A stretch of DNA of 64,000 nt from Streptomyces vilmorinianum (GTDB lineage: Bacteria; Actinomycetota; Actinomycetes; Streptomycetales; Streptomycetaceae), in the NCBI RefSeq assembly GCF_005517195.1, contig NZ_CP040244.1:124001-188000 (forward strand). Direction: 5' to 3'. Of the stretch, positions 43,294 through 53,800 are shown piece after piece. Positions within the stretch are counted from its first letter, which is position 1. Each line of letters opens with the position of its first letter. Under the pieces are notes generated by a model. It was not told where the DNA came from. It worked only from the letters and a program-made list of their open reading frames with translations, and ran no database searches. A program made the translations under genes and the position numbers.

Positions 43294-44031
43294 GTGGCTC
43301 CCGTGCACGTACTCATTCTCGGCGGGACGACCGAGGCCCGCGCCCTCGCCGCGGCCCTGCACCCGCACCCGGGCGTCCGCGTCACCAGCTCCCTCGCGGG
43401 GCGCGTCGCCCAGCCCCGGCTCCCGGCCGGCGAGGTACGGGTCGGCGGCTTCGGGGGTGTCGAGGGGCTGGTCGACTGGGTGCGCGAGCACCACGTGGAC
43501 GCGGTCATCGACGCCACCCATCCCTTCGCCGAGCGGATCAGCTTCAACGCGGCCCGGGCGGCCGCCACCGCCCATGTTCCCCTGCTGGCCCTGCGCCGCC
43601 CCGGCTGGGTCCCGGTCGAGGGCGACGACTGGCACCAGGTCGCCTCCCTGGAGGAGGCGGCCGGCGCGCTGGACGGCCTCGGGGAGCGGGTGTTCCTGAC
43701 GACCGGCCGGATGGGCCTCGCGGCCTTCGCGGCCTGCCCCCAGTGGTTCCTCGTCCGCTCGGTGGACGCCCCCGAACCCCCGATGCCGGCCCGTACCGAG
43801 ATCCTGCTCGACCGGGGCCCCTTCACCCTCGAAGGCGAGCGCGAACTGCTGAGCCGCCACCGCGTCGACGTCCTGGTCACCAAGGACAGCGGCGGCGCGG
43901 CCACGGCCCCGAAACTCCGCGCGGCCCGCGAGGCGGGCATCCCCGTCGTGGTGGTCCGCCGCCCACCCGTACCGGAGGGCGTGCCGACGGCGGCGACCCC
44001 CGAGGAGGCCGCCGCCTGGGTGCTGGGCTGA
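43294..44031 (+). CDS. cobK: Precorrin-6A reductase
   Basis: 245 residues. VHVLILGGTTEARALAAAL is the NADPH-binding start of CobK/CbiJ; AVIDATHPFAERISFNAARAA, RRPGWVP, VFLTTGRMGLAAFA and LVTKDSGGAATAPKLRAAREAGIPVVVVRRP follow in family order. It reduces precorrin-6A to the dihydro form. The GTG at 43294 has GAAGGGA seven bases before it; a second GTG is at 43303. With cbiD the two starts face each other across 12 bases, so their expression signals overlap the coding regions. Confidence 0.92.
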   Translation: MAPVHVLILGGTTEARALAAALHPHPGVRVTSSLAGRVAQPRLPAGEVRVGGFGGVEGLVDWVREHHVDAVIDATHPFAERISFNAARAAATAHVPLLALRRPGWVPVEGDDWHQVASLEEAAGALDGLGERVFLTTGRMGLAAFAACPQWFLVRSVDAPEPPMPARTEILLDRGPFTLEGERELLSRHRVDVLVTKDSGGAATAPKLRAAREAGIPVVVVRRPPVPEGVPTAATPEEAAAWVLG

Positions 44032-44039
44032 CGCCAGGG

Positions 44040-44279
44040 TCAGCCGTCGAGGCCCGCGACGAAGGTGGACCAGGTGGTGGGGGCGACGGCGAAGGTGGGG
44101 CCGTCGGTGACCTTGGAGTCGCGGAGATGGACGGAGTGGGGGCAGGTGGCGACCTCGACGCAGTTGCCGCCGCTGTCGGAGCTGTAGGACGACTTGCGCC
44201 AGTCGAAGGCCACCTCGACGCAGTCGCCGCCGCTGGAGCTGCTGTAGCTGGACTTGAACCAGTGCAGGGTCTTGCTCAT
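44040..44279 (-). CDS. DUF397 protein with a duplicated core
   Basis: 79 residues, containing the DUF397 WFKSSYSSSSGGDCVEVA and then, directly after, FDWRKSSYSSDSGGNCVEVA and the normal rest (VHLRDSKVTDGPTFAV, WSTFVAGL). The first 20 residues of the fold are therefore present twice. It overlaps the XRE-DUF5753 gene by ATGA and is nine bases from the convergent cobK stop. Confidence 0.87.
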   Translation of the reverse strand: MSKTLHWFKSSYSSSSGGDCVEVAFDWRKSSYSSDSGGNCVEVATCPHSVHLRDSKVTDGPTFAVAPTTWSTFVAGLDG

Positions 44280-45112
44280 CTTCCCTCTCCCGCCAACTGC
44301 TCGATGAGGCCCAGAGAGTCGCGAGGATCCAAGGCCTGTGCCCGGATCTTCGCACAGCGCTGGGCGTACGTACTTACCTTCGCCGGGTCGGTGATCAGCA
44401 CGCTTTCGTCCTGTACTTCCAGGTAGACGAGGCGGTCGTGTTTCGGCGTTTCGATCACATTCAGCTCGCCTCGGGCACCAGCATTCTCTCCGCTGAGGCC
44501 GACGTCCATCGGCAGCACCTGGAGGGTGACGTTCTTGAGTCGGGCGCACTCGGTCAACAGCTGGTACTGGTCCCGCATGATCTCTCTGGTGCCGACCATC
44601 CAACGCAGTGTGGTCTCGTGCAGGGTCAGCTCGATCAGGCACGTCGGCTCCCGGTCGAAGAGCGCCTTCCGCAGCATCCGCGCCTCCACCAGCTCTTCGA
44701 CCCGCGCTTCCGGGAGCGGCGGGTAGCCGCCGCCGATCAGCGCCCTGGCGTACTCCTCCGTCTGGAAGAGGCCATGCACGACCTGCGTTGCGTACAGGCT
44801 CAGACCCACCGCCTTCTGCTCGATCGGCGCGTAGTCCCGGAACTGGCTCGGCAGCTTCTCCAGCCGTACCAGCTCCCGCATCTCCTCGAAGATGCCCGTT
44901 CCCTCGCCCAGCGCCCTCTCCAGCCGCACCAGCATGTCGTCGCTCACCGGCTGCGTCAGGCGCTCCATCGCGCTGACCGCCGCGCCGGTATATCCCATCT
45001 CCACCCCCAACTGGTCCTGCGTCAGGCCCCTCTTCACCCGCATTCTCTTCGCCACCTGCGCCACCATCCGCGCCGCCGGGCCCGCCGTTTCCTTGTTTTC
45101 CGCTCGCGCCAT
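44276..45112 (-). CDS. XRE-family regulator with DUF5753 (second copy)
   Basis: 278 residues. The HTH is at about 20-70 (AKRMRVKRGLTQDQLGVEMGYTGAAVSAMERLTQ in blocks), then DUF5753 (LSLYATQVVHGLFQTEEYARALI, EARMLRKALFDREPTCLIELTLHETTLRW, LKNVTLQVLPMDVGLSGENAGARGE). The start MARAENKETAG at 45112 has GGGGAT before it; MGIAMAR at 45124 is an alternative. It forms a second regulator/DUF397 pair, here inserted between cobalamin genes. Three GGTCTCAACC-type decamers lie just upstream. Confidence 0.88.
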   Translation of the reverse strand: MARAENKETAGPAARMVAQVAKRMRVKRGLTQDQLGVEMGYTGAAVSAMERLTQPVSDDMLVRLERALGEGTGIFEEMRELVRLEKLPSQFRDYAPIEQKAVGLSLYATQVVHGLFQTEEYARALIGGGYPPLPEARVEELVEARMLRKALFDREPTCLIELTLHETTLRWMVGTREIMRDQYQLLTECARLKNVTLQVLPMDVGLSGENAGARGELNVIETPKHDRLVYLEVQDESVLITDPAKVSTYAQRCAKIRAQALDPRDSLGLIEQLAGEGR

Positions 45113-45126
45113 CGCGATCCCCATTC

Positions 45127-45156
45127 GGTCTCGACCGATCTCAACCGGTCTCAACT
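45127..45156. repeat. Three 10-bp direct repeats before the XRE gene
   Basis: GGTCTCGACC, GATCTCAACC, GGTCTCAACT stand in tandem 15 bases upstream of the XRE start codon, a plausible autoregulatory site. The rest of the spacer to 45358 has no gene I can support. Confidence 0.5.
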
Positions 45157-45358
45157 GCTCCCCGCCGAATTCGACTGCGTACGAGGGGCGTTGACGCAGG
45201 TCAGGTGGGTTGCCACGCCCTCCGCAGTCGTGGAAAACGCTAGCGGCGACCCGCGCCGAAATTCCCGCGAATTCTCCGAATCGGGAAACAAAAACGGACG
45301 CGAGGGCTACCCTCGCCCTCCGCGCGACAGACACCGCCCCAGGGCGTTATATGGAGGG

Positions 45359-46906
45359 GTGGGTACCGTTCGATGGCTTGCCGCGGCCGGAGTGGCGGCG
45401 CTCCTGGGCGCCACCGCCCCCGGGCCCTCCCCGCCCCCGCCCCAGCCGCCCGCGCAGCTCGACCGTGCCGATGTGGACCGTGCTGTGGACGCGCTCGACG
45501 GCGTCGTCCAACAGGCCATGAAGCGCACCGGGGTTCCGGGCGTCTCCGTCGCCGTCGTGTACGAGGACGAGGTGCTGCGCCTCAAGGGCTATGGCCTGCG
45601 GAAGGCAGGCGAGAAGGCGGCCGTCGACGCCGACACCGTCTTCCAGCTCGCGTCACTGTCCAAGCCGGTCGCCTCCACCGTCGTCGCCGGCGCCGTGGGC
45701 GTCGACGGCTGGGAGAAGCCCGTCTCCCCCCACCTGCCCGAATTCCGGCTCAAGGACCCGTGGGTGACCTCCCACGCCACCGTCGCCGACCTGTTCTCGC
45801 ATCGCAGCGGCCTCCCCGACCACGCCGGGGACCTCCTCGAAGACCTCGGCTACGACCAGGCGTACATCCTCTCCCACCTGCGGTACGAGCCCCTGGCACC
45901 CTTCCGGGCCAGTTACGCGTACACCAACTTCGGTCTCACCGCCGCCGCCGAGGCCGTCGCCCGTGAGAAGGGCGTGGCCTGGGAGAAACTGGCCGCCGAT
46001 ACCCTGTACAAGCCGGCCGGGATGGACGACACCAGTTCCCGCTTCGCGGACTACGTCGACAACCCCGACCGGGCCGTCGGCCATGTGCGGACCGGCGACG
46101 GGACCTGGGAGCCGCAGTACGTCCGGGATCCCGACGCCCAGTCACCCGCGGGTGGTGTCAGCTCCTCCGCCCGCGACATGGCCGCCTGGCTGCGCCTCCA
46201 GCTCGCGAACGGCAAGCTCGACGGCCGGCAGATCGTCGACGCCGAGGCCCTGGAGCGCACCCACTGGCCCGAGGTCGTCTCCGGCCCGCCCCGTGCCCCG
46301 GCCGCCCGGACCGGCTTCTACGGCCTCGGCTGGAACGTGAGTTACGACGACGAGGGCCGGCTCCGCCTCTCGCACACCGGCGCGTTCGCCCTCGGCGCGC
46401 ACACCAACGTCACGATGCTGCCGGGCGAGCAGCTCGGCATCGTCGTCCTCACCAACGGCGCCCCCGCGGGCGTGGCGGACGCCGTCGCCCTCGACTTCCT
46501 CGACATCGCGCAGGACGGGAAGCCGAGCCGGGACTGGCTGCCGCTCGCCGACGCCGCGTTCCAGCAGCAGGAGGACGCCCTCCGGTCCCCGACCGACTAC
46601 GCCCACCCGCCGGCCGACGCCGAGCCCGCGCGGGCCGACGACGCGTACACCGGCACGTACGCCAACGCCTACTACGGGAAGCTGACGGTGAGCGAGGAGA
46701 ACGGCCGGCTCGTCCTGCGACTGGGGCCGGAGCCCCAGTCGTACCCGCTGACGCACTACGACGGCGACACGTTCAGCTTCCCCACGCGCGGCGAGAACGC
46801 CGTCGGGCTCACCGGGGTCACCTTCTCCCCGGACGGGAAGACCGTCCGCGTCGAGTACCTGGACGCCAACGGTCTCGGCACCTTCACCCGGACCGGTCAG
46901 CCGTAG
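45359..46906 (+). CDS. Secreted serine hydrolase, beta-lactamase (class C/S12) family
   Basis: 515 residues. VRWLAAAGVAALLGATAPGPSPPPPQPP is a signal peptide plus Pro-rich linker. The catalytic set is complete: the nucleophile serine in LASLSKPVAST (SxxK), Y-x-N in YAYTNFGL, and HTG in LSHTGAF. A C-terminal DUF3471-like beta domain follows (DAYTGTYANAYYGKLTVSEENGRLVLRLG). It probably acts outside the cell as an esterase, peptidase or carboxypeptidase; a true beta-lactamase is unlikely. The GTG start at 45359 is provisional because GGAGG lies too close. Its last ten bases overlap the cobIJ gene. Confidence 0.85.
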   Translation: MGTVRWLAAAGVAALLGATAPGPSPPPPQPPAQLDRADVDRAVDALDGVVQQAMKRTGVPGVSVAVVYEDEVLRLKGYGLRKAGEKAAVDADTVFQLASLSKPVASTVVAGAVGVDGWEKPVSPHLPEFRLKDPWVTSHATVADLFSHRSGLPDHAGDLLEDLGYDQAYILSHLRYEPLAPFRASYAYTNFGLTAAAEAVAREKGVAWEKLAADTLYKPAGMDDTSSRFADYVDNPDRAVGHVRTGDGTWEPQYVRDPDAQSPAGGVSSSARDMAAWLRLQLANGKLDGRQIVDAEALERTHWPEVVSGPPRAPAARTGFYGLGWNVSYDDEGRLRLSHTGAFALGAHTNVTMLPGEQLGIVVLTNGAPAGVADAVALDFLDIAQDGKPSRDWLPLADAAFQQQEDALRSPTDYAHPPADAEPARADDAYTGTYANAYYGKLTVSEENGRLVLRLGPEPQSYPLTHYDGDTFSFPTRGENAVGLTGVTFSPDGKTVRVEYLDANGLGTFTRTGQP

Positions 46907-48381
46907 CGGCGCGGCGTCCACGTGATCGTGCGGCCGTCGCCCCGTTCGACCGCGCGGGTCTGGGACGAGCCGATGAGCAGCAGCGTGCGCATGTCGACCT
47001 CGGAGGGCTCCAGCGTCTTCAGGGTCACCACCCGCACCGACTGCTCCGGGCCGCCGACGTCCCGCGCCACGACCACCGGGGTCTCGGGCGCGCGCAGTTC
47101 GAGCAGCAGGTCGCGGGCCGCCGCCACCTGGTGCGTACGGGACTTCGACCCCGGGTTGTAGAGCGCGAGGACCAGGTCCGCCTCCGTCGCCGCGCGCAGC
47201 CGGCCCGCGATGACGTCCCAGGGCTTGAGCCGGTCGGAGAGGGAGATCGTGGCGTAGTCGTGGCCGAGCGGGGCGCCCGCCGCGGCCGCCGCCGCGTTCG
47301 CGGCCGTCACGCCCGGCAGGACCCGTACGGGCACGTCCGCGTACGCGGGCTCGCTCGCCACCTCCAGGACCGCCGTCGCCATGGCGAAGACGCCCGGGTC
47401 GCCGCCCGAGACGACCGCGACCCGCCGGCCGCGCCGCGCCAGGTCGAGGGCGAACTCGGCGCGCTCGGACTCGACCTTGTTGTCCGAGCCGTGCCGGCGC
47501 TGGCCGGGGCGCAGCACCGGGACCCGGTCGAGGTACGTGGTGTAGCCGACCAGGTCGTCGGCGTTGACCAGCGCGCCGCGCGACTCCGGTGTCAGCCAGG
47601 GCGCCCCGGCCGGGCCGGTGCCGACGACGACGACCTCGCCCGTCTCCCGTACGGGAGGGACGGCGTCGATACGGGAGGGCAGCACGGCCACCGAGAAGTA
47701 CGGGACGGTCTCCGCGTCCACCTCGGACAGGGTCTCCGTCCGCTCGCCCGCCATGAACGCCCGCTCCACGTACCGCGCGTCCTCCAGGCGGCCCGCCCGC
47801 TCCAGGGCGCGCCGAACCGTCGGGAACGTCCGGCCCAGCTTCATCACGACCGCCGAGTCGGTGCCCGCGAGACGGGCCGTCAGCTCGTCCTCCGGCAGCG
47901 TGCCGGGGATGATCGTCAGAACCTCCTCCGCCTCGCACAGCGGCTCGCCGAGCCGGGCGGCGGCCGCGCTGACGGAGGTGACACCGGGGATGACGGTGGT
48001 GTCGTAGCGGTGCGCGAGCCGCTTGTGCATGTGCTGGTACGAGCCGTAGAAGAGCGGGTCGCCCTCGGCGAGCACGGCGACCGTGCGGCCCGCGTCCAGG
48101 TGGGCGGCGAGGCGGGCCGAGGCCTCCTCGTAGAAGTCGTCGAGCGCGCCCCGGTAGCCGCCGGGGTGGTCCGTGGTCTCCACCGTGAGCGGGTACATCA
48201 GCCGCTCCTCGATGTGGTCCTCGCGGATGTGCTCCGCCGCGATGGAGCGCGCGATGGAACGGCCGTGGCGGGCCGAGTGGTACGCGACGACGTCGGCCGA
48301 CTCGATGGCCTTCACGGCCGCGACCGTCATCAGGTTCGGGTCGCCGGGCCCGAGGCCGACGCCGTACAGCTTCCCGCTCAT
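46897..48381 (-). CDS. cobIJ: CobI-CobJ fusion: precorrin-2 C20- and precorrin-3B C17-methyltransferase
   Basis: 494 residues made of two tetrapyrrole methylase domains. Residues about 1-240 are CobI ([58 protein letters not shown]). Residues about 250-494 are CobJ ([84 protein letters not shown]). The fusion performs two SAM-dependent steps either side of the CobG oxidation. ATGA overlap with cobH shows an operon. Confidence 0.95.
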   Translation of the reverse strand: MSGKLYGVGLGPGDPNLMTVAAVKAIESADVVAYHSARHGRSIARSIAAEHIREDHIEERLMYPLTVETTDHPGGYRGALDDFYEEASARLAAHLDAGRTVAVLAEGDPLFYGSYQHMHKRLAHRYDTTVIPGVTSVSAAAARLGEPLCEAEEVLTIIPGTLPEDELTARLAGTDSAVVMKLGRTFPTVRRALERAGRLEDARYVERAFMAGERTETLSEVDAETVPYFSVAVLPSRIDAVPPVRETGEVVVVGTGPAGAPWLTPESRGALVNADDLVGYTTYLDRVPVLRPGQRRHGSDNKVESERAEFALDLARRGRRVAVVSGGDPGVFAMATAVLEVASEPAYADVPVRVLPGVTAANAAAAAAGAPLGHDYATISLSDRLKPWDVIAGRLRAATEADLVLALYNPGSKSRTHQVAAARDLLLELRAPETPVVVARDVGGPEQSVRVVTLKTLEPSEVDMRTLLLIGSSQTRAVERGDGRTITWTPRRYG

Positions 48382-49037
48382 GCCTGGATCTCCGCTTCGG
48401 TCGCCATGGCGTTGATCGCGGCGGCGGTCATCGCGCTGCCGCCGCGCCGGCCCCGTACGACGAGGTAGTCGAGGTCCAGCTCCTGTCCCCGGTCCGCCAG
48501 CGCGTCCTTGGACTCGGCGGCGCCGATGAAGCCGACCGGGATGCCGAGGACGGCCGCCGGGCGTCCGGCGCCCTTCTCGATCATCTCCAGGAGGCGGAAC
48601 AGGGCGGTGGGGGCGTTGCCGATGGCGACGACGGAGCCTTCGAGGCGGTCGCGCCACAGTTCGAGGGCGGCGGCGCTGCGGGTGGTGCCGAGTTCGGCGG
48701 CGAGCGCGGGCACGGAGGGGTCGGAGAGCGTGCAGACCACGTCGTTGTCGGCCGGCAGCCGCTTGCGGGTGACGCCGCTCGCGACCATCTGCGCGTCGCA
48801 CAGGATCGGCGCACCGGCGCGCAGCGCGGCGCGTGCGCGGGAGACGACCAGGGGCGAGTAGGCGATGTCGCGTACGAGGTCGGTCATGCCGCAGGCGTGG
48901 ATCATGCGGACCGCGACCTGGGCGACGTCGGCGGGCAGGCCCGCCAGATCCGCCTCGGCACGGATCGTGGCAAAGGACTGGCGGTAGATCTCCGCCCCGT
49001 CCTTCTCGTAGTCGAACATCGTGTCGTTCTCGCTCAT
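48378..49037 (-). CDS. cobH: Precorrin-8X methylmutase
   Basis: 219 residues. [53 protein letters not shown] is the CobH/CbiC N-terminus, with the active-site histidine in [22 protein letters not shown] and [16 protein letters not shown] follow. It moves the C11 methyl to C12, making hydrogenobyrinic acid. The start at 49037 is supported by the ATGA overlap with cobG; MFDYEKDG at 49019 is the alternative. Confidence 0.95.
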   Translation of the reverse strand: MSENDTMFDYEKDGAEIYRQSFATIRAEADLAGLPADVAQVAVRMIHACGMTDLVRDIAYSPLVVSRARAALRAGAPILCDAQMVASGVTRKRLPADNDVVCTLSDPSVPALAAELGTTRSAAALELWRDRLEGSVVAIGNAPTALFRLLEMIEKGAGRPAAVLGIPVGFIGAAESKDALADRGQELDLDYLVVRGRRGGSAMTAAAINAMATEAEIQA

Positions 49038-50572
49038 CTCGTTGTGCGGGCGGTCGTGCGGGCGGTGGTGCGGGCGGTGGTGCGGGCCGTTGCGACCGCG
49101 TCGTGGAGGTCTGTACGGGAGGTGGGCGCGCCGTTCACCAGGTAGGTGTCGTCGGCGGTGGCGAGGACGTCGACCCAGGTGCCGTGCGGGTGACCGCAGC
49201 GCCGCTCGCACCCCGAGAAGTGGACGGGGAGTCCGGGCGCCGGGCCGGGGCTCGCGTCCGTGCGGACGTCGGCGAGGGACTTGGCACAGCCGGGGCGTCC
49301 GGTGCAGGCGCTGACGCCGGCCCAGGGGGAGTCGGGGCGGGTGATCAGACCGTACGACTCCAGCTCGGCCAGCCGGTCCCCGGCCGTCCCGACGCCGACC
49401 GAGGTCCCGACGACGACCGCGCCGCGCCAGGGCGTGAGCCGTACCTCGTCGGCGGGGAGCAGGGCGCGCAGCTGGGCGGCGGTGAGGCGGCCGAGGGGCG
49501 CGAGGACATGGAGGGCGGTGGTGCCGAGGGGCCCGGGTGCCGGGGGTCCTCCGTGCGGGACTTCCGCCCCCGGTACGGGCTCCGCCGCGATCCCGGCCCG
49601 GGCGAGGGCCCCCGCCAGGTCCGGCTCGTGTCCCTCGGGCAGCTCCCGTACCCGCCAGGCACCGTTCCCGGCGTCCCGCGCGGCGGCGAGGAAGGCGGAG
49701 GCGGCGGCGAGCGCGGCGCGGGGGGCGTCGGCGGCGGCGATCCGGAAGACCTGGGCGCCCACGCGGAGGTACGCGCCGGTGCCCGGGGCGCCCGGCGAGG
49801 CGACCCGATCCGGCCGCGCCGGCCCTGCCGCGCCCGGCGCGGGCTCGCTCGCTTCGCGGCCTCCCGGCCTGCTTGTCGCTGTCGCGCCGATATCCGGCCC
49901 GTCCGGCGTCCGGACCCCGTCCGAACCCTTGCCGCCGGCCTCACAGGCCCCCGCCGCGCCCGAGGCGCCTGGTCCGTCCGGTCCGTCCGGTCCGTCCGGG
50001 GTCTGGGCCCCGTCCGTACCGTCGCCGCCGGCCGCACAGGCCCCCGCTGCGATCAAGGTCACATCTCCGCCGAGCTGCGCCACGTCCCCCCGGCCGTCGT
50101 CCAGAACGAACAGGAAACGGCCGGAAAGGGATGCCGTCCAGTCCTCCGCGCACAGCAGCGCGTCCAGTTCGCGGGCCCACAACTGCACGTCGCCGAAGCC
50201 GAGTCCGTCCAGGCCCGCCGTCGGCGAGGCCACCACGTTCCGGACCCGCTCATGGGTCGTGGAGGGCAGCAGGCCGGCTTCCGCGAGAAGTCGCGCCAGT
50301 TCCGCCCCGCAGCCCTCGCCGAGGCCGCGCAGCTCCACGTTTCCCCGGGAGGTGACACTGACCTGTCCGTCGCCGAGGGCCTCGGCCGCGGCGGCCAGGA
50401 CCTCGGCCTGATGAGCCGTCAGCAGGCCTGCGGGCAGGCGCAGTCGGGCCAGGCGGCCGTCGTCGGCGGGGTGCAGGCGCAGCGCCCCGGGGCAGGCGTC
50501 GCCACGGTCCCTTATGAGAGGTTCGCCCCGGTTGGGCGTTGTGGGTGGGGTGGGCGGCATGGCGGCGAGCAT
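49034..50572 (-). CDS. cobG: Precorrin-3B synthase
   Basis: 512 residues from [17 protein letters not shown] (508 from the next ATG). It is a siroheme/4Fe-4S sulfite-reductase-like monooxygenase: [17 protein letters not shown] is the ferredoxin-like half-domain, and the metal-site cysteines are in [12 protein letters not shown] and [12 protein letters not shown]. It uses oxygen to make precorrin-3B, a marker of the aerobic pathway. About residues 185-270 form a Gly/Asp/Pro-rich low-complexity insert with repeated GPDGP. The C-terminus is repeated ARTT. It is first in the cobG-cobH-cobIJ operon. Confidence 0.93.
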   Translation of the reverse strand: MLAAMPPTPPTTPNRGEPLIRDRGDACPGALRLHPADDGRLARLRLPAGLLTAHQAEVLAAAAEALGDGQVSVTSRGNVELRGLGEGCGAELARLLAEAGLLPSTTHERVRNVVASPTAGLDGLGFGDVQLWARELDALLCAEDWTASLSGRFLFVLDDGRGDVAQLGGDVTLIAAGACAAGGDGTDGAQTPDGPDGPDGPGASGAAGACEAGGKGSDGVRTPDGPDIGATATSRPGGREASEPAPGAAGPARPDRVASPGAPGTGAYLRVGAQVFRIAAADAPRAALAAASAFLAAARDAGNGAWRVRELPEGHEPDLAGALARAGIAAEPVPGAEVPHGGPPAPGPLGTTALHVLAPLGRLTAAQLRALLPADEVRLTPWRGAVVVGTSVGVGTAGDRLAELESYGLITRPDSPWAGVSACTGRPGCAKSLADVRTDASPGPAPGLPVHFSGCERRCGHPHGTWVDVLATADDTYLVNGAPTSRTDLHDAVATARTTARTTARTTARTTR

Positions 50573-50649
50573 ACCCACGTGGATCCGGGCGGCCACCGGG
50601 TGTGATCCGGCCAACCCCCCGGCCCGCCGGGGCCACGCTCTACTATGCA

Positions 50650-50765
50650 GATCGGCATGGGGTCCCAGGACCCCGGGGAGGAAGCCCGGTGAGATTCCGG
50701 CGCGGTCCCGCCACTGTGAGCCCGGCCCGGAGACGGGGTGGGTGAGTCAGGAACTCCCGCCGTCC
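50650..50765 (+). ncRNA. Cobalamin riboswitch of cobN
   Basis: The leader has the conserved elements in order: GGAGGAAGCCCGGTGAGATT, CCGGCGCGGTCCCGCCACTG (the B12-box region, 50698-50717 or so) and GTGAGTCAGGAAC. A weak closing stem pairs CGGC-GGG with CCC-GCCG. Binding of adenosylcobalamin would reduce expression of cobN, whose start lies about 50 bases downstream. Confidence 0.93.
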
Positions 50766-50813
50766 ACACGACCACCCGGGGCGCGGACAACCCCGAGGAA
50801 GGCCTGCGCTCGC

Positions 50814-53800
50814 ATGCGAATTCTGTTGCTGTCGCACTCCGACACCGACCTGCTCAGCGCCCGCGCGGCCGGCGGCCCGGTCGAGTACCGGTTCGCCAAC
50901 CCCTCCCGCCTCACGCTCGACGAGCTGCCCGGCCTTCTCGACGGCGCCGACCTCGTTCTCGTACGCCTCCTCGGGGGCTTGCGGTCCTGGGAGGAGGGCC
51001 TGGACGCGCTGCGCGCCGCGGGCCGGCCGCTGGTCGTGCTCTCCGGGGAACAGGCCCCGGACGCCCAGCTCATGGAGACCTCCACGGTCCCCGTCGGCGT
51101 CGCCACCGAGGCCCACGCCTACCTCGCGCACGGCGGCCCGGACAACCTGGAGCAGCTGGCGCGGTTCCTCTCCGACACCGTGCTGCTCACCGGCCACGGC
51201 TTCGAGGCCCCGGCCGCCGCGCCGACCTGGGGCCCGCTGGAGCGCGAGTCGAGGCGGACCGACGGCCCGACCGTCGCCGTGCTCTACTACCGCGCCCACC
51301 ACATGAGCGGGAACACCGCCTTCATCGGCTCGCTCTGCGAGGCGATCGAGGACGCCGGCGCCCAGGCCCTGCCGCTCTACGTCGCCTCCCTGCGCGCCCC
51401 CGAGCCGGAGCTCCTCGACACCCTGCGGTCCGCCGACGCGATCGTCACCACCGTCCTCGCCGCCGGCGGCACCAAGCCCGCCGAGGCGCAGGCCGGCGGC
51501 GATGAGGAGGCCTGGGACGCGGGCGCGCTCGCGGCCCTCGACGTACCGATCCTGCAGGCGCTCTGCCTCACCGGCTCGCGCTCCGCCTGGGAGGAGAACG
51601 ACGAGGGTCTCTCCCCGCTGGACGCCGCCAGCCAGGTCGCCGTCCCCGAGTTCGACGGCCGGCTCATCACCGTCCCGTTCTCCTTCAAGGAGATCGACGA
51701 GGACGGCCTCCCGGCGTACGTCGCCGACACCGAGCGCGCCGCCCGCGTCGCCGGGATCGCCGTCCGCCACGCCCGCCTGCGGCACATCCCGAACGCCGAG
51801 AAGAAGCTGGCGCTCGTCCTCTCCGCGTACCCGACCAAGCACTCCCGTATCGGCAACGCGGTCGGTCTCGACACCCCCGCCTCCGCCGTCGCGCTGCTGC
51901 GCCGCCTCCGCGAGGAGGGGTACGACTTCGGGCCCGAGGACGAGATCCCCGGCCTGGTCTCCGGCGACGGCGACGAGCTGATCTACGCCCTGATCGAGGC
52001 AGGCGGCCACGACCAGGAATGGCTCACCGAGGAGCAGCTCGCCCGCAACCCGGTCCGTATCCCGGCCGCCGACTACAAGCGCTGGTACGCGACCCTGCCG
52101 CAGGAGCTCCGTGAGCAGGTCGAGGAGCACTGGGGTCCGGCGCCCGGCGAGATGTTCCTGGACCGGTCCCGTACCGCCGAAGGCGACCCGGAAGGCGATA
52201 TCGTCCTCGCCGCCCTGCGCCGCGGGAACCTGCTGATCCTCATCCAGCCGCCGCGCGGCTTCGGCGAGAACCCGATCGCGATCTACCACGACCCCGATCT
52301 CCCGCCCTCCCACCACTACCTGGCTGCCTACCGCTGGATCGCGGCGCGCGCCGAGGACGGCGGTTTCGGGGCGGACGCCATGGTCCACCTCGGCAAGCAC
52401 GGCAACCTGGAGTGGCTGCCGGGCAAGAACGCGGGCTTGTCCGCCGCGTGCGGCCCGGACGCGGCGCTCGGCGACATCCCGCTGATCTACCCGTTCCTCG
52501 TCAACGACCCGGGCGAGGGCACGCAGGCCAAGCGGCGCGTGCACGCGACCCTCGTCGACCACCTGGTGCCGCCGATGGCGCGCGCCGACTCCTACGGCGA
52601 CATCGCGCGCCTGGAGCAGCTGCTCGACGAGTACGCGCAGATCTCCTCGATGGACCCGTCCAAGCTGCCCGCGATCCGCGCGCAGATCTGGACGCTGATC
52701 CAGGCCGCGAAGCTCGACCACGACCTGGGTCTGGAGGACCGCCCCGAGGACGACGGCTTCGACGACTTCCTGCTGCACGTCGACGGCTGGCTCTGCGAGG
52801 TCAAGGACGCGCAGATCAGAGACGGTCTGCATGTGCTGGGCGGCGCGCCGACCGGCGAGGCCCGGGTGAACCTGGTCCTCTCCATCCTGCGCGCCCGGCA
52901 GATCTGGGGCGGCACGCAGGCGCTGCCGGGTCTGCGCGAGGCGCTGGGCCTGGACGAGTCGGCCGCGACCCGGGCCACCGCCGACGAGGCGGAGGCGACG
53001 GCGCGGGCGCTGGTCGAGGCGATGGAGGCGGCCGGCTGGGACGCGGCGGCGGTTCCGGCCGTCGTGGCGCGGGGCCTGGCCCCGGCGCCCGGCGCCGACG
53101 GCGTGCCCGCGGCCGCCGACGCGCGGGCGGACGACGTCGCGGCCGTCCTGCGTTTCGCCTGCGAGCAGGTCGTGCCCCGGCTCGCCGCCACCACCGACGA
53201 ACTCACCCACGCCGTGCACGCGTTGGACGGCGGCTTCGTCCCGGCCGGCCCGTCGGGCTCGCCGCTGCGCGGTCTGGTCAACGTGCTGCCGACCGGCCGG
53301 AACTTCTACTCCGTCGACCCCAAGGCCGTTCCCTCCCGCCTCGCGTGGGAGACCGGCCAGGCGCTCGCCGACTCCCTCCTGGAGCGCTACCGCTCCGACA
53401 ACGGCGAGTGGCCGACCTCCGTCGGTCTGTCCCTGTGGGGCACGAGCGCGATGCGCACGGCGGGCGACGACGTGGCAGAGGCGCTGGCCCTCCTTGGCAT
53501 CCGCCCCACCTGGGACGACGCCTCGCGTCGCGTGAACGGCCTGGAGCCGATCTCCCTGGAGGAGCTGGGCCGTCCGCGCATCGACGTCACGCTGCGCATC
53601 TCGGGCTTCTTCCGGGACGCGTTCCCGCACGTCATCGGGCTCCTCGACGACGCCGTACGGCTCGCCGCGTCCCTGGACGAGCCGGCCGCGGAGAACTACG
53701 TACGGGCGCACGCGCAGGCCGACCTGGCCGAGCACGGCGACGAGCGGCGGGCCACCACCCGTATCTTCGGCTCGCGGCCGGGCACGTACGGCGCGGGCAT

